From assembly GCA_001648575.1 (NCBI GenBank), contig LQXN01000046.1, positions 1 through 39,415 on the forward strand: DNA of 39,415 nt. Reading direction: 5' to 3'. This DNA is from Sutcliffiella horikoshii DSM 8719. Its GTDB lineage: Bacteria > Bacillota > Bacilli > Bacillales > Bacillaceae_I. Positions within the stretch are counted from its first letter, which is position 1. Every line of letters begins with the position of its first letter. Positions 20,059 to 28,615 of the stretch are shown one piece after another. Below the pieces are notes generated by a model, which saw only the letters and a list, made by a program, of their open reading frames with translations, searched no databases and was not told the DNA's origin. The position numbers and the translations under genes are program-made.

Positions 20059-21390
20059 CTATAAAAACAGTGGAATTATCAACCCTGCCCCAAGTAAAAT
20101 CAACGCCCCTCCAAGCCTCGAAGAAATCTGAGCAAACGGCATCAGTTCCATTCTCTTAGCAGCCGACAGCACCGCCACATCTCCTGTTCCTCCCATGTTT
20201 GCCATGCATAGTCCGGCCGTGATGGCTGATTCGATTGGATAAAACCCTACAAGCTTGCCCAAAATCCCCGCTCCGATTACAGCTCCTACCACAACCCCTG
20301 CAACAATCAAAATGTATTGTATGCTAAGTGCATTTAAAACTGCTTCAAGGTCGGTAAATGCCACACCAATACCGAATAGTAGTGCCAGCGTCCAGTTTTT
20401 CGCGACAAATTGATACCATTGACTTGCTCCCTCCACTACTGACGTTGGCAGAAGGTTTGCTATTTTTACAATGGCAATCAAGATGATCATAATGGCATAT
20501 GGATGCAACGGCAAAATTCCATCTAACAAGAACCCGATAGTGAAAAAAGTCAACGCAGCTGCCATTCCAGCACCCATCTTACCGATTTCGTATTTCGGCG
20601 TCGTCTTTTCATACGTAAAGCCTTTCATCAAGACACCATTCCCCGAAAGACTTGGCACTTTGTTCCCCAAAACATTCAAAGCGCTTGCAAGTACAATGGC
20701 AAATACATTTCCGAGAGCCAATGCAGGAACAAGTATGGATATATAATAGCTTGGGCTGTTTCCTAAAAGCTCGGAATAAATTTGACTCATTGGTACTGCG
20801 CCGGCACCCATGCCACCACCAAGTATCGGCAGAGTAATGACTAATACTGCTTCCTGTAGGGTGAATCCGACCATCATGCCTACTATTGCAGCTATTGCCA
20901 TAGCGCCGAGCACCGCACCGATTATAGGTAAGAAGAAGCGAACCCCCACTTTTACAAGCATTTGAGAGTTCATCCCTAAAATACTACCCGTTATAAGGGC
21001 GGCTATATAGAAATCAAGGAATCCTCCTGTTGTCATAAAATCATTGATGGAGCCAGCAACGTTTTCCGGTAATATACCGCTGTAAACCATGTAAGCGGAA
21101 CCAAAAATGGCTACAATGGCTCCGCCACCAAGGAAAGTTTTGATAATGGGCAGACGATCTCCAATCCATCCCAAAGCTTCACCGAACACTACCATGACAA
21201 GAAGGGCACCTATCATTCCGGTTGGGAGATTATCCGTGTACACAGCCAGAGCTGTCAAAACAAGAAATACCCCGAACCAAATAATTGGTATATTAAAAAT
21301 GCTTACTCCTTGTTTTTGGGGAATGTTATAGATTTTAGTATCTTTTTTGGAAGATAGAGTCTCTCTGTCCTTTTTTACAGCTTGCTCCAT
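20059..21390 (-). CDS. maeN: Sodium/malate (2-hydroxycarboxylate) symporter
   Basis: A 443-residue transporter of the 2-hydroxycarboxylate family (MaeN/CimH/CitS). It has 11-12 hydrophobic segments and two re-entrant-loop signatures: ITLPILGGGMGAGAVPMS (GGxG) and GLCMANMGGTGDVAVLSAAKRM near the C-terminus, where CitS-type proteins bind substrate and sodium. The ATG at 21390 with GAGGGAG at nine bases is preferred over TTG 21399. It follows a malic enzyme gene and the malKR two-component genes, which makes malate the most likely substrate and the B. subtilis MaeN role likely. Confidence 0.88.
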   Translation of the reverse strand: MEQAVKKDRETLSSKKDTKIYNIPQKQGVSIFNIPIIWFGVFLVLTALAVYTDNLPTGMIGALLVMVVFGEALGWIGDRLPIIKTFLGGGAIVAIFGSAYMVYSGILPENVAGSINDFMTTGGFLDFYIAALITGSILGMNSQMLVKVGVRFFLPIIGAVLGAMAIAAIVGMMVGFTLQEAVLVITLPILGGGMGAGAVPMSQIYSELLGNSPSYYISILVPALALGNVFAIVLASALNVLGNKVPSLSGNGVLMKGFTYEKTTPKYEIGKMGAGMAAALTFFTIGFLLDGILPLHPYAIMIILIAIVKIANLLPTSVVEGASQWYQFVAKNWTLALLFGIGVAFTDLEAVLNALSIQYILIVAGVVVGAVIGAGILGKLVGFYPIESAITAGLCMANMGGTGDVAVLSAAKRMELMPFAQISSRLGGALILLGAGLIIPLFL

Positions 21391-21426
21391 ATAAAACAAC
21401 TCCCTCTTTTCAATTTATTTAGTAGT

Positions 21427-21462
21427 ATCCAATTCTGTATCAATTAAGATACAGAACTGGAT
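21427..21462. promoter_or_regulatory. Long inverted repeat between malic enzyme and maeN
   Basis: ATCCAATTCTGTATC (21427-21441) and GATACAGAACTGGAT (21448-21462) pair over 15 positions with one mismatch around AATTAA. It overlaps the malic enzyme stop codon (21444-21446) and lacks a T tract on either side. Either an mRNA stem-loop that sets differential expression of the two genes, or a protein-binding operator. Confidence 0.6.
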
Positions 21463-22634
21463 TTGACAGCTGTCTTTTTGGCAATGTTGGCGACAGCCTT
21501 GGCTACTTCCACAGCAACCTGCTTGTCCAATGCTCTTGGAATGATATTTTCTGCACGTAATTCTTTTTCAGGTACCATTTTTGCAATGGCATATGCTGCA
21601 GCAATTTTCATTTCTTCTGTGATATTGGTAGCCCCGGAATCAAGCGCACCTCTGAAAATGCCTGGGAATGCCAATAGGTTATTAATCTGGTTGGGGTAAT
21701 CAGAGCGCCCTGTCCCAACCACAACTGCTCCTGCAGCGTAAGCTTCTTCCGGATAGATTTCCGGGATAGGATTTGCGAGTGCGAATACGATCGGATCTTT
21801 GCCCATTTTCATGATATGGCTCTGCTTCAACGCTGCCGGTCCAGAAACACCGATGAATACATCTGCACCGGAGATGGCTTCATTAAGAGTCCCATTGATT
21901 TGATGCAGGTTTGTTCTTTTCGCTATCTCTGCTTGACTGGAATTCATCCAATCCAGACCTTCACAAACAATACCTTCCAGGCTGACTAGGGTAATATCTG
22001 CAAAACCGGCTTTCAATAGTAGTTTCGCAATGGATATCCCGGCAGCCCCTGCTCCATTGATGACGATCTTAGTCGTCTCCATCGTTTTCTTCACAAGCTT
22101 CAGTGCATTGATCAATGCACCCAAGACAACGATTGCCGTCCCATGCTGATCATCGTGGAATACCGGAATGTCCAGTTCTTTCTTTAGTCTTTCTTCTATT
22201 TCAAAGCATCTTGGTGCTGAAATATCCTCCAGGTTGATACCTGCAAAAGTTGGCTGAAGCGCTTTGACGATAGCGATGATTTCCTCTACCTCTTTTGTAT
22301 CCAGACAAAGAGGAAATGCATCAATATCTGCGAACTGCTTAAATAAAATACTTTTGCCTTCCATCACAGGCATCGCTGCTTTAGGGCCGATATCGCCAAG
22401 ACCGAGCACCGCGGTCCCGTCTGTCACTACCGCTACCATATTGCCTCTTGAAGTCAATGAATTAACCTTACTGGAGTCTTTGGCTATCTCTTTGCAGACA
22501 TCTCCCACTCCTGGTGTATAAGCCAGACTTAGATCATCTTCGGTTTGTATATCTATTTTGCTGACTACCGCTATCTTTCCAGCATTTTCACGATGAAGAT
22601 TCAAAGCTTTCTCCTTCAAATTCGTTCCTCTCAT
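21444..22634 (-). CDS. Malic enzyme (oxaloacetate-decarboxylating malate dehydrogenase)
   Basis: A 396-residue short-type malic enzyme converting malate to pyruvate and CO2. It shows the N-terminal [15 protein letters not shown] (catalytic Tyr), the metal/substrate motif [17 protein letters not shown] and the Rossmann motif [15 protein letters not shown]. Length and sequence fit the B. subtilis YtsJ type rather than the 560-580-residue MaeA/MleA type. ATG 22634 with AGGAG at eight bases is preferred over GTG 22643. It lies between malR and maeN, so imported malate is used at once; a cre-like site lies just upstream of its start. Confidence 0.92.
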   Translation of the reverse strand: MRGTNLKEKALNLHRENAGKIAVVSKIDIQTEDDLSLAYTPGVGDVCKEIAKDSSKVNSLTSRGNMVAVVTDGTAVLGLGDIGPKAAMPVMEGKSILFKQFADIDAFPLCLDTKEVEEIIAIVKALQPTFAGINLEDISAPRCFEIEERLKKELDIPVFHDDQHGTAIVVLGALINALKLVKKTMETTKIVINGAGAAGISIAKLLLKAGFADITLVSLEGIVCEGLDWMNSSQAEIAKRTNLHQINGTLNEAISGADVFIGVSGPAALKQSHIMKMGKDPIVFALANPIPEIYPEEAYAAGAVVVGTGRSDYPNQINNLLAFPGIFRGALDSGATNITEEMKIAAAYAIAKMVPEKELRAENIIPRALDKQVAVEVAKAVANIAKKTAVKSSSVS

Positions 22635-22650
22635 ATCCAACACTCCTTCA

Positions 22651-22664
22651 AGAAATCGCTTTCA
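22651..22664 (-). promoter_or_regulatory. Candidate CcpA site (cre) upstream of malic enzyme
   Basis: Read leftward TGAAAGCGATTTCT, matching the cre consensus TGWAANCGNTNWCA at all fixed positions but the last. It sits 17-30 bases before the start codon, where binding would block transcription. Inference from consensus only. Confidence 0.5.
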
Positions 22665-22736
22665 CTTTTTTATCATCCTACTCCGAAAGATGTGCTTTTC
22701 ATAGATTAATAAACTAATATACGAGTTTTGTAACTA

Positions 22737-22762
22737 AAAAAAGCGACCCGGTTAGGTCACTT
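22737..22762 (-). terminator. Terminator in the malR to malic-enzyme gap
   Basis: Read leftward: AGTGACC, loop, GGGTCGCT, then TTTTTTT. It should end the malKR transcript ahead of the malic enzyme gene. Confidence 0.75.
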
Positions 22763-22810
22763 TTAAATTGCTCTGCTATAAGATTATTATGAATTTTCGA
22801 GAGTTTTATA

Positions 22811-22999
22811 GCTGTTGATTGGAGCAAAGGGCGTAGACTCCTCGAAAATGCTACGCATTTTCTTCGTGCGATGTATCGCTGCCGGAGCCTTCCTTGTCCT
22901 ACGGGAGGTAGCGCTTAGCGGAGGAGACCCCGCAGGCCAAGCCGAGGAGGCTCCGCAAGCGCCCCGTGGAAAGCGAAGCCCGGTGCGGAAATCAACAGC
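22811..22999. repeat. Dispersed intergenic repeat, copy 2
   Basis: A 189-bp GC-rich segment with perfect 10-bp terminal inverted repeats GCTGTTGATT (22811-22820) and AATCAACAGC (22990-22999). Its inner part, read leftward, shares a conserved block of about 45 bp with 27038-27080 (AGGACAAGGAAGGCT, CGGCAGCGATAC, TCGCACG, AGAAAATGC). Long self-complementary tracts suggest a stable RNA hairpin. No coding capacity of its own. Confidence 0.75.
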
Positions 23000-23018
23000 G
23001 GTGTTTAATAGAGCCTTA

Positions 23019-23729
23019 TTAATAGTACTTTGAAAGTACATCGACGTTCATTTCTTTATAGACATATTGATAAATGGGTCTGCCGATGGTTCCATATGTC
23101 ATCCTTTCCCCCAGAACACCGATACTCTTCAGGAATTTCAAATACTTCCTTATGGATACTCTCGATATTTGAGTGATTTCTGCAATTTCTTCTGTGGAAA
23201 AGGAATCGGATTTTTTCATTTGTATCGCGTCCATTACCACTTTCAAGGTCGCTTTTGTCAATCCTTTAGGAAGATTTTCCACTTCCGTTGTTTTATGCTG
23301 CTGATGAAGTATCTGTTGATCAAGCTCTTTTTGATTAAAGACCTGTTGATTGGATAACAGGGTCCATTTATCTTTATATCTTAGAAGCGCCTGCTTGAAT
23401 CTATCAAATTCAAAAGGTTTGATAAGATAATCGAAAGCCCCGTAGCTCAAGGCTGTCCGGATTGTTGGGGCATCGGATGCAGCTGTGATAAAAATGACGT
23501 CCAATCGGGCTTGCGCTGTTCTTATATTTCTCAATAGTTCGAGTCCTGTTTTTCCAGGCATAAAATTATCGAGTAGTAGGAGGTCCACCTCTTTTTTCTG
23601 CAGGATTTCGATGGCGGCGTCAGGGGTGTGGGCAATGGCAACCAAAGCAAAGCCTTCCAATTCTTCAAGATATCTTTTATTGAATTCTGCTACCATCGGA
23701 TCATCTTCAAGTATCAGGACCTTAATCAT
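23019..23729 (-). CDS. malR: Malate response regulator (CitB family)
   Basis: A 236-residue response regulator. The receiver domain (1-120) has the acidic pocket in LILEDD, the phosphorylated Asp in LLLLDNFMPG, and Lys in YLIKPFEF. The C-terminal output is a winged helix (STEEIAEITQISRVSIRKYLKFLKSIGVL), as in CitB/DctR/MalR regulators. ATG 23729 overlaps the kinase stop (ATGA). With the neighbouring malic enzyme and maeN this is most likely the MalR system that switches on malate use. Confidence 0.85.
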   Translation of the reverse strand: MIKVLILEDDPMVAEFNKRYLEELEGFALVAIAHTPDAAIEILQKKEVDLLLLDNFMPGKTGLELLRNIRTAQARLDVIFITAASDAPTIRTALSYGAFDYLIKPFEFDRFKQALLRYKDKWTLLSNQQVFNQKELDQQILHQQHKTTEVENLPKGLTKATLKVVMDAIQMKKSDSFSTEEIAEITQISRVSIRKYLKFLKSIGVLGERMTYGTIGRPIYQYVYKEMNVDVLSKYY

Positions 23730-25318
23730 AGTTGTTCGCCTCCGTATGGTATATTTATCTGAAAAATGGTCCCTTTGTTTTGGAAAGTATCCACTATAAG
23801 TGTCCCTCCAAGTTTATCCACACTTGTTTTCACGAGAAAGAGTCCGTATCCACGGTTTGGCCCTTTAGTAGAGTACCCTTTTGAGAAAATATTTTTAAGA
23901 ACCCTGTCCTTTATCCCGACACCGGAATCCTCTACAACAATTTTCAGCATTTGTTCATTGTTAGATAGTGTGACTTTGACTTCTTTATCTTGCCTGTTTT
24001 TCACTGCTTCAATGCCATTATCAATCAAGTTTCCAAGTATCGTGATCAGTTCGTGAATGGTACTGGGGGGAATAGATTCGGGAATCCGCATTTCTGTATT
24101 AATTGACAGTTGGACCCCTGACTCCCTGGCATAACTTAATTTTCCAAGAATGAAGCCTGAAAGTACCGGATTTTCTATATTTGTCGTGACTACCCCAATC
24201 TCCTTGTGTCGGTTTTGAACCGTTTCGTTAATGAAGCTCGTTAGTTGATCATAATTTTCCAGCCTGACCATCCCCAATATGACTTGTAATTTATTCATAA
24301 ATTCATGGGATTGGGCTCTTAAAGCTTCCGCATATGATTTTACACCTGTCAGCTGCTCAGCCAATAAATCCACTTCCGTTTTATCTCGAAAGGTTGATAT
24401 GGCACCAACCACATGGCCATCTACTTGAAGCGGCACTCTATTGACGAGACAGGACATCCCGTTGATTTCAAGTTCTTCATCCAATTCCTCCTTTCCTGAT
24501 TCCAGCACTCGGTCCAGACGGGAACTCGGCATGTACTCACTTATCTTCATTCCCACAGGATCTCCCCTTAGCCCCGCCTTTTTGAAAATAGATAGTGCAG
24601 ATTTATTAACAAGCACTATCCTCGATTCTTTATCGACCGCAATAATTCCTTCCCGCACAGATTGGAGCATCGTGTCCCTCTCCTGCAGGATTTTAGCGAT
24701 TGCAAAAGGTTCTAACCCATACAATGTCCTTTTTATATATGAAGCAATCAAAATCGCTCCAATCAAGCCTGCAATCAACCCGAATAAAGAACCGACAAGT
24801 AGCTTTAGATGACTCCCAAAGACAGACTCCTCTACCTTTTCAAGAGAAATTCCAACGGCAACAGCTCCAATCTGCCCCCCTTGTTCATCATAAACAGGCG
24901 TGAAGGTACGCAAAGAGGTTACCATTGTCCCCTTGGATATGGATGTACTCTCTTCTCCTTCAAGCACTGCCTTTTCGTCTCCACCTTCAAAAGGAAGACC
25001 TATATTCTCTTCATTTGGATGGGACTTTCTGATTCCCTCCATATCCATTACGACAATGAATAAAACATCAGTCGTCTCCAATATATCTGCAGTGTAGGAC
25101 TGTATGTTATGCGCCTCTTCTTCAACTATCAGCCCTTGTCGAACTATGTCGTCCTTCGCAACGATCCTTGCGATCATCTTAGCTTTTTCTTCTTGATCTT
25201 CTTTGATCGTTTCGGTTACATGCCGGCTTATCAAGATATCCGTTATTAATAGGGATAGCACGACTACCAGACATACCAATAATATAATGAGAGGCCTAAG
25301 CCTCAGTTTTTTCAACAT
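23726..25318 (-). CDS. malK: Malate sensor histidine kinase (CitA/DcuS family)
   Basis: A 530-residue membrane sensor kinase. Two membrane helices (about 8-28 and 168-192) flank an extracellular sCache/PASC-type domain (about 30-165). A cytoplasmic PAS domain follows (VREGIIAVDKESRIVLVN). The kinase core has the CitA-type H box LRAQSHEFMNKLQVILGM and N/G boxes LIDNGIEAV, DSGVGI and KGPNRGYGLFLVKT. The ATG at 25318 with GGGAGGATTT is preferred over the upstream ATG 25342. It senses C4-dicarboxylates in known relatives; malate is inferred from the gene neighbourhood. Confidence 0.85.
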   Translation of the reverse strand: MLKKLRLRPLIILLVCLVVVLSLLITDILISRHVTETIKEDQEEKAKMIARIVAKDDIVRQGLIVEEEAHNIQSYTADILETTDVLFIVVMDMEGIRKSHPNEENIGLPFEGGDEKAVLEGEESTSISKGTMVTSLRTFTPVYDEQGGQIGAVAVGISLEKVEESVFGSHLKLLVGSLFGLIAGLIGAILIASYIKRTLYGLEPFAIAKILQERDTMLQSVREGIIAVDKESRIVLVNKSALSIFKKAGLRGDPVGMKISEYMPSSRLDRVLESGKEELDEELEINGMSCLVNRVPLQVDGHVVGAISTFRDKTEVDLLAEQLTGVKSYAEALRAQSHEFMNKLQVILGMVRLENYDQLTSFINETVQNRHKEIGVVTTNIENPVLSGFILGKLSYARESGVQLSINTEMRIPESIPPSTIHELITILGNLIDNGIEAVKNRQDKEVKVTLSNNEQMLKIVVEDSGVGIKDRVLKNIFSKGYSTKGPNRGYGLFLVKTSVDKLGGTLIVDTFQNKGTIFQINIPYGGEQL

Positions 25319-25406
25319 ATGTAAATCCTCCCGGAGTTTCATTGCTACTATATTAACAGAAAAGAGAGGTGGAAAAATAAAATTTAATTTAATGCACGGG
25401 CAATAT

Positions 25407-25443
25407 AAAAATACCTAAACGAGATAGCCCGTCTAGGTATTTT
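25407..25443 (-). terminator. Inverted repeat/terminator after the PTS gene
   Basis: AAATACCTA and TAGGTATTT with inner ACGAG/CCCGT pairing make a stem of about 14 bp. T residues follow on both sides, so it can end both the PTS transcript and readthrough toward malK. Confidence 0.75.
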
Positions 25444-25469
25444 CTACAATCATATAAGTTTTAAGTCAT

Positions 25470-26852
25470 TTATTCCCCATACTTCTTCCTCAGCTCATCC
25501 GCAAGGAACTCTACATCCGTTCCGACAATGACCTGCAAGTTTGTTTTGCTCAGTTTGACGATTCCTTTCGCTCCGAGCTCTTTCAGCTTTGCTTCATCGA
25601 CTGCTGAGGTATCATGTACTTTCAGTCGAAGCCTTGTGACACAATTATCGATTTCCAAGATGTTTTCTTTTCCACCAAGCGCTGCCAGATAACCATCTGC
25701 AAGGTCTGCGTAGTTTCCTTTTTCAGCACTTTGTGTAAATTCTCCTGCCACTTCATCTTCACGTCCCGGCGTCTTCAAATCGAGCTTCTTGATCAGGAAG
25801 TAGAAGATGACGAAGTACAATCCTCCGTAGACAAGACCCACACCTGCAAGAAGGATAGGCTTTTGTGCAATTCCAAAGTTTAATAGATAATCAATGGCAC
25901 CTGCCGAGAAACCGAATCCATGGTGTATATCAAGGAGATAGGCAACCGACATCGCCGTTCCTGTCAGGAATGCATGTATCAGATAGAGAATCGGTGATAG
26001 GAACATGAAAGAAAACTCGATTGGCTCCGTGATCCCTGTCAGGAAAGACGTAAATGCCAATCCGATCAGTGCCCCGGTCATCGCCTTTCTCCGTTCTTTT
26101 TTCGCTGCTGCAATCATTGCCAGGGCCGCCCCTGGAAGGCCAAACATCATGATAAGGAAGAAACCTGCCATAAAAATACCTGCAGATGCATCACCTGCAA
26201 GGAATCGCCATAGATCCCCTTTGATAACCTCTCCGGCTGCGTTTGTGAACTCACCGAACTCAAACCATACTATTGTGTTTAAAATATGATGAAGACCCAA
26301 TGGAATCAACAGTCGGTTCAAGAATCCGAAAATCCCTACTCCTGTAGCGCCTGCACCAATGATCCATTCCCCGATACTATCGATGAATGCTTGGACTGGC
26401 GGCCATAGATAACCGAATAAAAAGGCAAGGAGCAACATGGCAAGGGAGGTGATGATCGGTACAAAGCGCCTTCCACCAAAGAACCCGAGCCAGTCCGGAA
26501 GTTTGATATTATAGTATTTGTTATAGAGGAGACCTGCTATAATCCCTGAGATGATTCCTCCCAGTACTCCCATATTGATAGATTCATTGATGGCTGCCGC
26601 TCCATTGGTCAGTACGAAGTAACCTACTGCTCCAGCAAGTGCCGCTGCCCCACTACCATCCCTTGAGAACCCGATGGCCACTCCGATGGCAAATAATAAA
26701 GCAAGATTTCCAAAAACAGCATTTCCTGCTGCAGATATGAATGGGATATTTAATAAGTCCTCTTGCCCTAAACGTAGGAGCAAGGCAGCTGCAGGCATAA
26801 TTGCGATCGGAAGCATCAGTGATTTACCGATTTTCTGTAAAAAACCTAACAT
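25470..26852 (-). CDS. nagP: PTS transporter IICB, N-acetylglucosamine type
   Basis: A 460-residue sugar phosphotransferase permease. The IIC domain (about 1-370) has ten or so membrane segments with typical glucose/GlcNAc-class motifs (LMLPIAIMPAAALLLRLG, GITEPIEFSFMFLSPILY). The IIB domain (about 385-460) carries the phosphorylated Cys in ENILEIDNCVTRLRLKV. The domain order IIC-IIB fits NagP/NagE and differs from the IIB-IIC order of MurP, so GlcNAc is more likely than MurNAc. ATG 26852 with AGAGGTG. Next to namZ, nagZ and amiE, it probably imports GlcNAc released from peptidoglycan. There is no IIA here, so it must be supplied by another protein. Confidence 0.85.
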   Translation of the reverse strand: MLGFLQKIGKSLMLPIAIMPAAALLLRLGQEDLLNIPFISAAGNAVFGNLALLFAIGVAIGFSRDGSGAAALAGAVGYFVLTNGAAAINESINMGVLGGIISGIIAGLLYNKYYNIKLPDWLGFFGGRRFVPIITSLAMLLLAFLFGYLWPPVQAFIDSIGEWIIGAGATGVGIFGFLNRLLIPLGLHHILNTIVWFEFGEFTNAAGEVIKGDLWRFLAGDASAGIFMAGFFLIMMFGLPGAALAMIAAAKKERRKAMTGALIGLAFTSFLTGITEPIEFSFMFLSPILYLIHAFLTGTAMSVAYLLDIHHGFGFSAGAIDYLLNFGIAQKPILLAGVGLVYGGLYFVIFYFLIKKLDLKTPGREDEVAGEFTQSAEKGNYADLADGYLAALGGKENILEIDNCVTRLRLKVHDTSAVDEAKLKELGAKGIVKLSKTNLQVIVGTDVEFLADELRKKYGE

Positions 26853-26920
26853 GAACAAGCACCTCTTTTCTTTTGTTATAGTAAACATTATGTAACCGCT
26901 AACTTTATTAGTACATGCCT

Positions 26921-26936
26921 AGTGGTCTAGTTATCT
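26921..26936. promoter_or_regulatory. Candidate NagR (YvoA) operator
   Basis: AGTGGTCTAGTTATCT matches the GntR/HutC-type palindrome AGTGGTCTAGACCACT at 12 of 16 positions, with one half perfect. It lies about 70 bases upstream of the PTS start, in the promoter region. Inference from the known site of the B. subtilis GlcNAc repressor. Confidence 0.4.
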
Positions 26937-26942
26937 ATTTTT

Positions 26943-27110
26943 TGATTTTCCGCAAATGGCTCCGCTTATCCAGAGGGTGACATTGAGCCTCCTCACAATG
27001 CTTGCGGTTCTCGACATTGCCGCTACTCCCCCGCAGGACAAGGAAGGCTACGGCAGCGATACCTCGCACGCAGAAAATGCTTGCATTTCCATTTGCTCCA
27101 ATCGACAGCT
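26943..27110. repeat. Dispersed intergenic repeat, copy 3
   Basis: Runs from TGATTTTCCGC to CCAATCGACAGCT and contains the conserved block AGGACAAGGAAGGCT, CGGCAGCGATAC, TCGCACG, AGAAAATGC, also present (opposite strand) at 22811-22999. It fills most of the gap between the PTS gene and namZ, and no gene is visible in it. Confidence 0.7.
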
Positions 27111-27171
27111 AAGTTACTTTTTAATTAAGGGAAAAGAACTCGAGGCTTTTTTCACCTCAAGTTCCTTCCAA

Positions 27172-28449
27172 CTATTTTTTATAGATTAGGTATTGCTTTC
27201 GAACTTTATTGAATTCGCTTAAGTCACCCTGCCATTGGGAGACTAGGTCTTCTACAGATCTTCCTTCTTCGATTCCTTTACGGATCCAGCTGTTTCCAAT
27301 CAGGTTGTCAAAGAAGGAGATGCCTGCACTATTTTCTGCACGGAATTGAAAATCATCCGGATACATATCATGAATTGTTTTAACAATATGCAATCCTGTT
27401 TCTACTGGTTTGAATTTATCTCTATCAGTGATATGGATCTGAACACCGTGTGACAGGCTTCCTGCATGTTTTGAAAATGTTGGTGTGAATGAAGCTGCTC
27501 TGAAGGCTACTCCAGGTAACTTCAAATCATTTAATGCAGTGGCAAGATCATCGGCATTCATGAATGGCGCACCGATCAGTTCAAAGGGCTTTGTTGTTCC
27601 CCGTCCTTCTGATACGTTTGTCCCCTCAATTAAAGCTCCACCAGGATATACCAGAGCCGTATCAAGTGTAGGCATGTTAGGGGAAGGCATTACAAATTCA
27701 AGCGGTGTATCATCGTAGTACATATTTCTTTTCCAACCATTCATTTCCACTACCGTTAAATCTGCTCCAATCTCGAATTCTTCATTGAACAGTTTCGCTA
27801 ATTCCCCTACTGTCATTCCATGTCTTAATGGAATGGCATAATTCCCAACAAAGGATGCATACTTCATATCAAGCACCGGTCCTTCCACTTTTAATCCGCC
27901 TAGGGGATTAGGTCGATCCAAGACAATGAAAGGTATGTCGTTTTCCTGTGCAGCTTCCATCGCATAGGCCATTGTGTAGATATATGTGTAAAAGCGAGTG
28001 CCAACATCTTGAATGTCAAAAAGCAATACCTCAATATCCTCTAACATTTCCGGTGTTGGCTTCCTGGTCGGTCCATATAGGCTATAAACTGGAAGTCCCG
28101 TTTTTTCATCAATATAGAATTCCACGTACTCACCTGCTTGGGCATCCCCACGCACACCATGCTCTGGTCCATAAAGGGCAGTCAATACTGTATCAGGGTC
28201 ATTATGCAGCGTGTCTACAATACTGGTCAGCCCTTGATCCACACCTGTCGGATTTGTGATAAGGCCCACACGTTTTCCTTCAATGAGGTGTTTTTCTTCA
28301 TTTAGAAGGACTTCCACCCCAAGTTCGAATTTTTTCCCTTTGCCTTTACCTTTTCCATTACCTTTTCCGTTTCCGTTATCTGCAAATACCGCAGATAGTG
28401 ATGATAATATCAACACGGTTGTCAAAATTGTGATCAGCCATTTTTTCAT
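27172..28449 (-). CDS. namZ: Exo-beta-N-acetylmuramidase (DUF1343)
   Basis: A secreted protein of 425 residues of the NamZ/YbbC (DUF1343) family, which removes MurNAc from the non-reducing end of peptidoglycan fragments. A signal peptide (about 1-24, ending in VFADNG) is followed by an unusual Gly/Asn/Lys repeat linker (about 24-40). The conserved core follows: GVEVLL, RVGLITNPTGVD, ALYGPEHGVRGDAQAG, LLFDIQDVGTRFYTYIYTM, IVLDRPNPLGG and EGTNVSEGRGTTKPFELIGAP. ATG 28449 with GGGAGGGG is preferred over the longer frame from 28506. Works with NagZ and AmiE encoded upstream. Confidence 0.9.
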   Translation of the reverse strand: MKKWLITILTTVLILSSLSAVFADNGNGKGNGKGKGKGKKFELGVEVLLNEEKHLIEGKRVGLITNPTGVDQGLTSIVDTLHNDPDTVLTALYGPEHGVRGDAQAGEYVEFYIDEKTGLPVYSLYGPTRKPTPEMLEDIEVLLFDIQDVGTRFYTYIYTMAYAMEAAQENDIPFIVLDRPNPLGGLKVEGPVLDMKYASFVGNYAIPLRHGMTVGELAKLFNEEFEIGADLTVVEMNGWKRNMYYDDTPLEFVMPSPNMPTLDTALVYPGGALIEGTNVSEGRGTTKPFELIGAPFMNADDLATALNDLKLPGVAFRAASFTPTFSKHAGSLSHGVQIHITDRDKFKPVETGLHIVKTIHDMYPDDFQFRAENSAGISFFDNLIGNSWIRKGIEEGRSVEDLVSQWQGDLSEFNKVRKQYLIYKK

Positions 28450-28489
28450 TCTTTTCCCCTCCCGTTTTATCATCTTTATTTGACACGGT

Positions 28490-28568
28490 TTTTGACGGCG
28501 CGACATTGAGCCTCATCTTTTGGTTTCGAGGATGTCGCTTTCCCCCGCCTATTGCTTCTAGCAACAGC
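28490..28568. repeat. Possible short dispersed-repeat copy
   Basis: GACGGCGCGACATTGAGCCTC ... CCCCCGCCTATTGC ... GCAACAGCT shares GACATTGAGCCTC and the CCCCCGC/ACAGCT end with the copy at 26943. It looks like a truncated or internally deleted member between nagZ and namZ. Confidence 0.5.
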
Positions 28569-28615
28569 TATATAAATCTACTGAAATCTTAGCTTTTCTG
28601 TACTATTGCATAAAA

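Noticed and set aside
22787-23041. Coding frames on either strand of the 22811 repeat
   Set aside because: They are translations of a GC-rich repeat with inverted ends; similar sequence recurs elsewhere between genes.
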